A DNA stretch of 6,743 nucleotides from Aquisalimonas sp. GTDB lineage: Bacteria > Pseudomonadota > Gammaproteobacteria > Nitrococcales > Aquisalimonadaceae. Below the pieces are notes generated by a model. That model was not told where the DNA came from and made no database searches. It was given only the letters and a program-made list of their open reading frames with translations. The stretch spans positions 1-6,743 of the forward strand of contig SLMR01000362.1 of the NCBI GenBank assembly GCA_007133445.1, written 5' to 3'. Shown here one piece after another: positions 6,406-6,743 of the stretch; positions within the stretch are counted from its first letter, which is position 1, and every line of letters begins with the position of its first letter. The position numbers were made by a program, and so were the translations under genes.

Positions 6406-6743
6406 TGCTGCCTTATTCGCTGGATGTCTACTTCAGCGTTATCGCCGGCATGAACGCAGATGTCTGGTGGGCGGCCATGCTCGCCGTGCTCGCGGCCGTG
6501 GTGATCCTGCTGTCGGTCGCGGAGGAGCGCCGCGGTTGGGTTGCGCGCCTGGCCGCACTGGCCATTGCCGGGGGCTGGCTGACCACCGGCACGATCTTCT
6601 ACGGCGACCGGCTCGAGCCCCTGTTCTTCGGCGCCCCATGGTTCCAGTGGGCGTACACCGCCCAGGCCGGATTGCTGGCGCTGGCGGCTCTCGCCCTGCC
6701 ACAAGGCCTGCCGCGGGGGTCACCACCGGCGGTGTGGTCAACG
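6405..6743 (+). CDS. Integral membrane protein, possibly DUF6064-like, cut by window edge
   Basis: The 113 residues visible have no stop before the edge. The ATG shares one base with the reductase stop (TGATG at 6403-6407), so translation is probably coupled. Hydrophobic segments are seen at about 22-39 (WAAMLAVLAAVVILLSVA), 46-65 (VARLAALAIAGGWLTTGTIF) and 79-98 (WFQWAYTAQAGLLALAALAL), separated by EERRG and GDRLEPLFFG loops. A Leu-Pro-Tyr start, an Asn-x-x-x-Trp near residues 17-21 and the helix-loop pattern recall DUF6064 membrane proteins, but this is from memory and weak. There is no cleavable signal peptide; the first 20 residues are not strongly hydrophobic. Its coupling to a Tat-exported reductase could mean a membrane partner for that enzyme, which is inference. 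Confidence 0.75.
   Translation, partial: MLPYSLDVYFSVIAGMNADVWWAAMLAVLAAVVILLSVAEERRGWVARLAALAIAGGWLTTGTIFYGDRLEPLFFGAPWFQWAYTAQAGLLALAALALPQGLPRGSPPAVWST

Overview
The window is GC-rich, densely packed bacterial chromosome with strong GC bias at third codon positions, Shine-Dalgarno-led genes and short gene overlaps. Protein content (CrgA-like LysR regulator, class II sirtuin, MsrA, LACTB2-like hydrolase, YegS/DgkB-type lipid kinase, Tat-exported aldo/keto reductase) points to a gammaproteobacterium. Ectothiorhodospiraceae or a similar halophilic or alkaliphilic lineage is my guess from general protein character; no rRNA or other marker settles it. I see no mobile element, CRISPR array, tRNA or rRNA.

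Layout, left to right. (1) Positions 1-1542, minus strand: a LysR-type regulator followed 25 bases later by a Sir2-family deacylase that runs off the left edge, probably one transcript. (2) Positions 1543-1703: a divergent control region with a TTCC-N5-GGAA dyad in T-N11-A form and a plausible plus-strand sigma-70 promoter. (3) Positions 1704-2461, plus strand: two small unrecognised genes (61 and 56 codons), both with strong ribosome binding sites. They are separated by a CU-rich tract, two tandem hairpins (the second a classic intrinsic terminator) and a 324-base stretch without a convincing gene. (4) Positions 2534-4349, minus strand: a three-gene cluster of metallo-beta-lactamase-fold hydrolase, msrA, and a small acidic helical protein with a possible signal peptide whose GTG start overlaps the msrA stop. 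(5) Positions 4466-6743, plus strand, divergent from the cluster: a diacylglycerol-kinase-family lipid kinase, a Tat-signal aldo/keto reductase, and a membrane protein that starts inside the reductase's stop codon and runs off the right edge.

Most large genes belong to familiar families with intact active sites. MsrA repairs oxidised methionine and the exported reductase is also a redox enzyme, but nothing in the sequence shows that the clusters form a single pathway. The least explained part is 1543-2461: the divergent LysR operator, the two orphan small proteins, and a 3' leader with an anti-Shine-Dalgarno-like tract that is complementary to the LysR ribosome binding site. I found no clear evidence of a wholly new multi-gene system.
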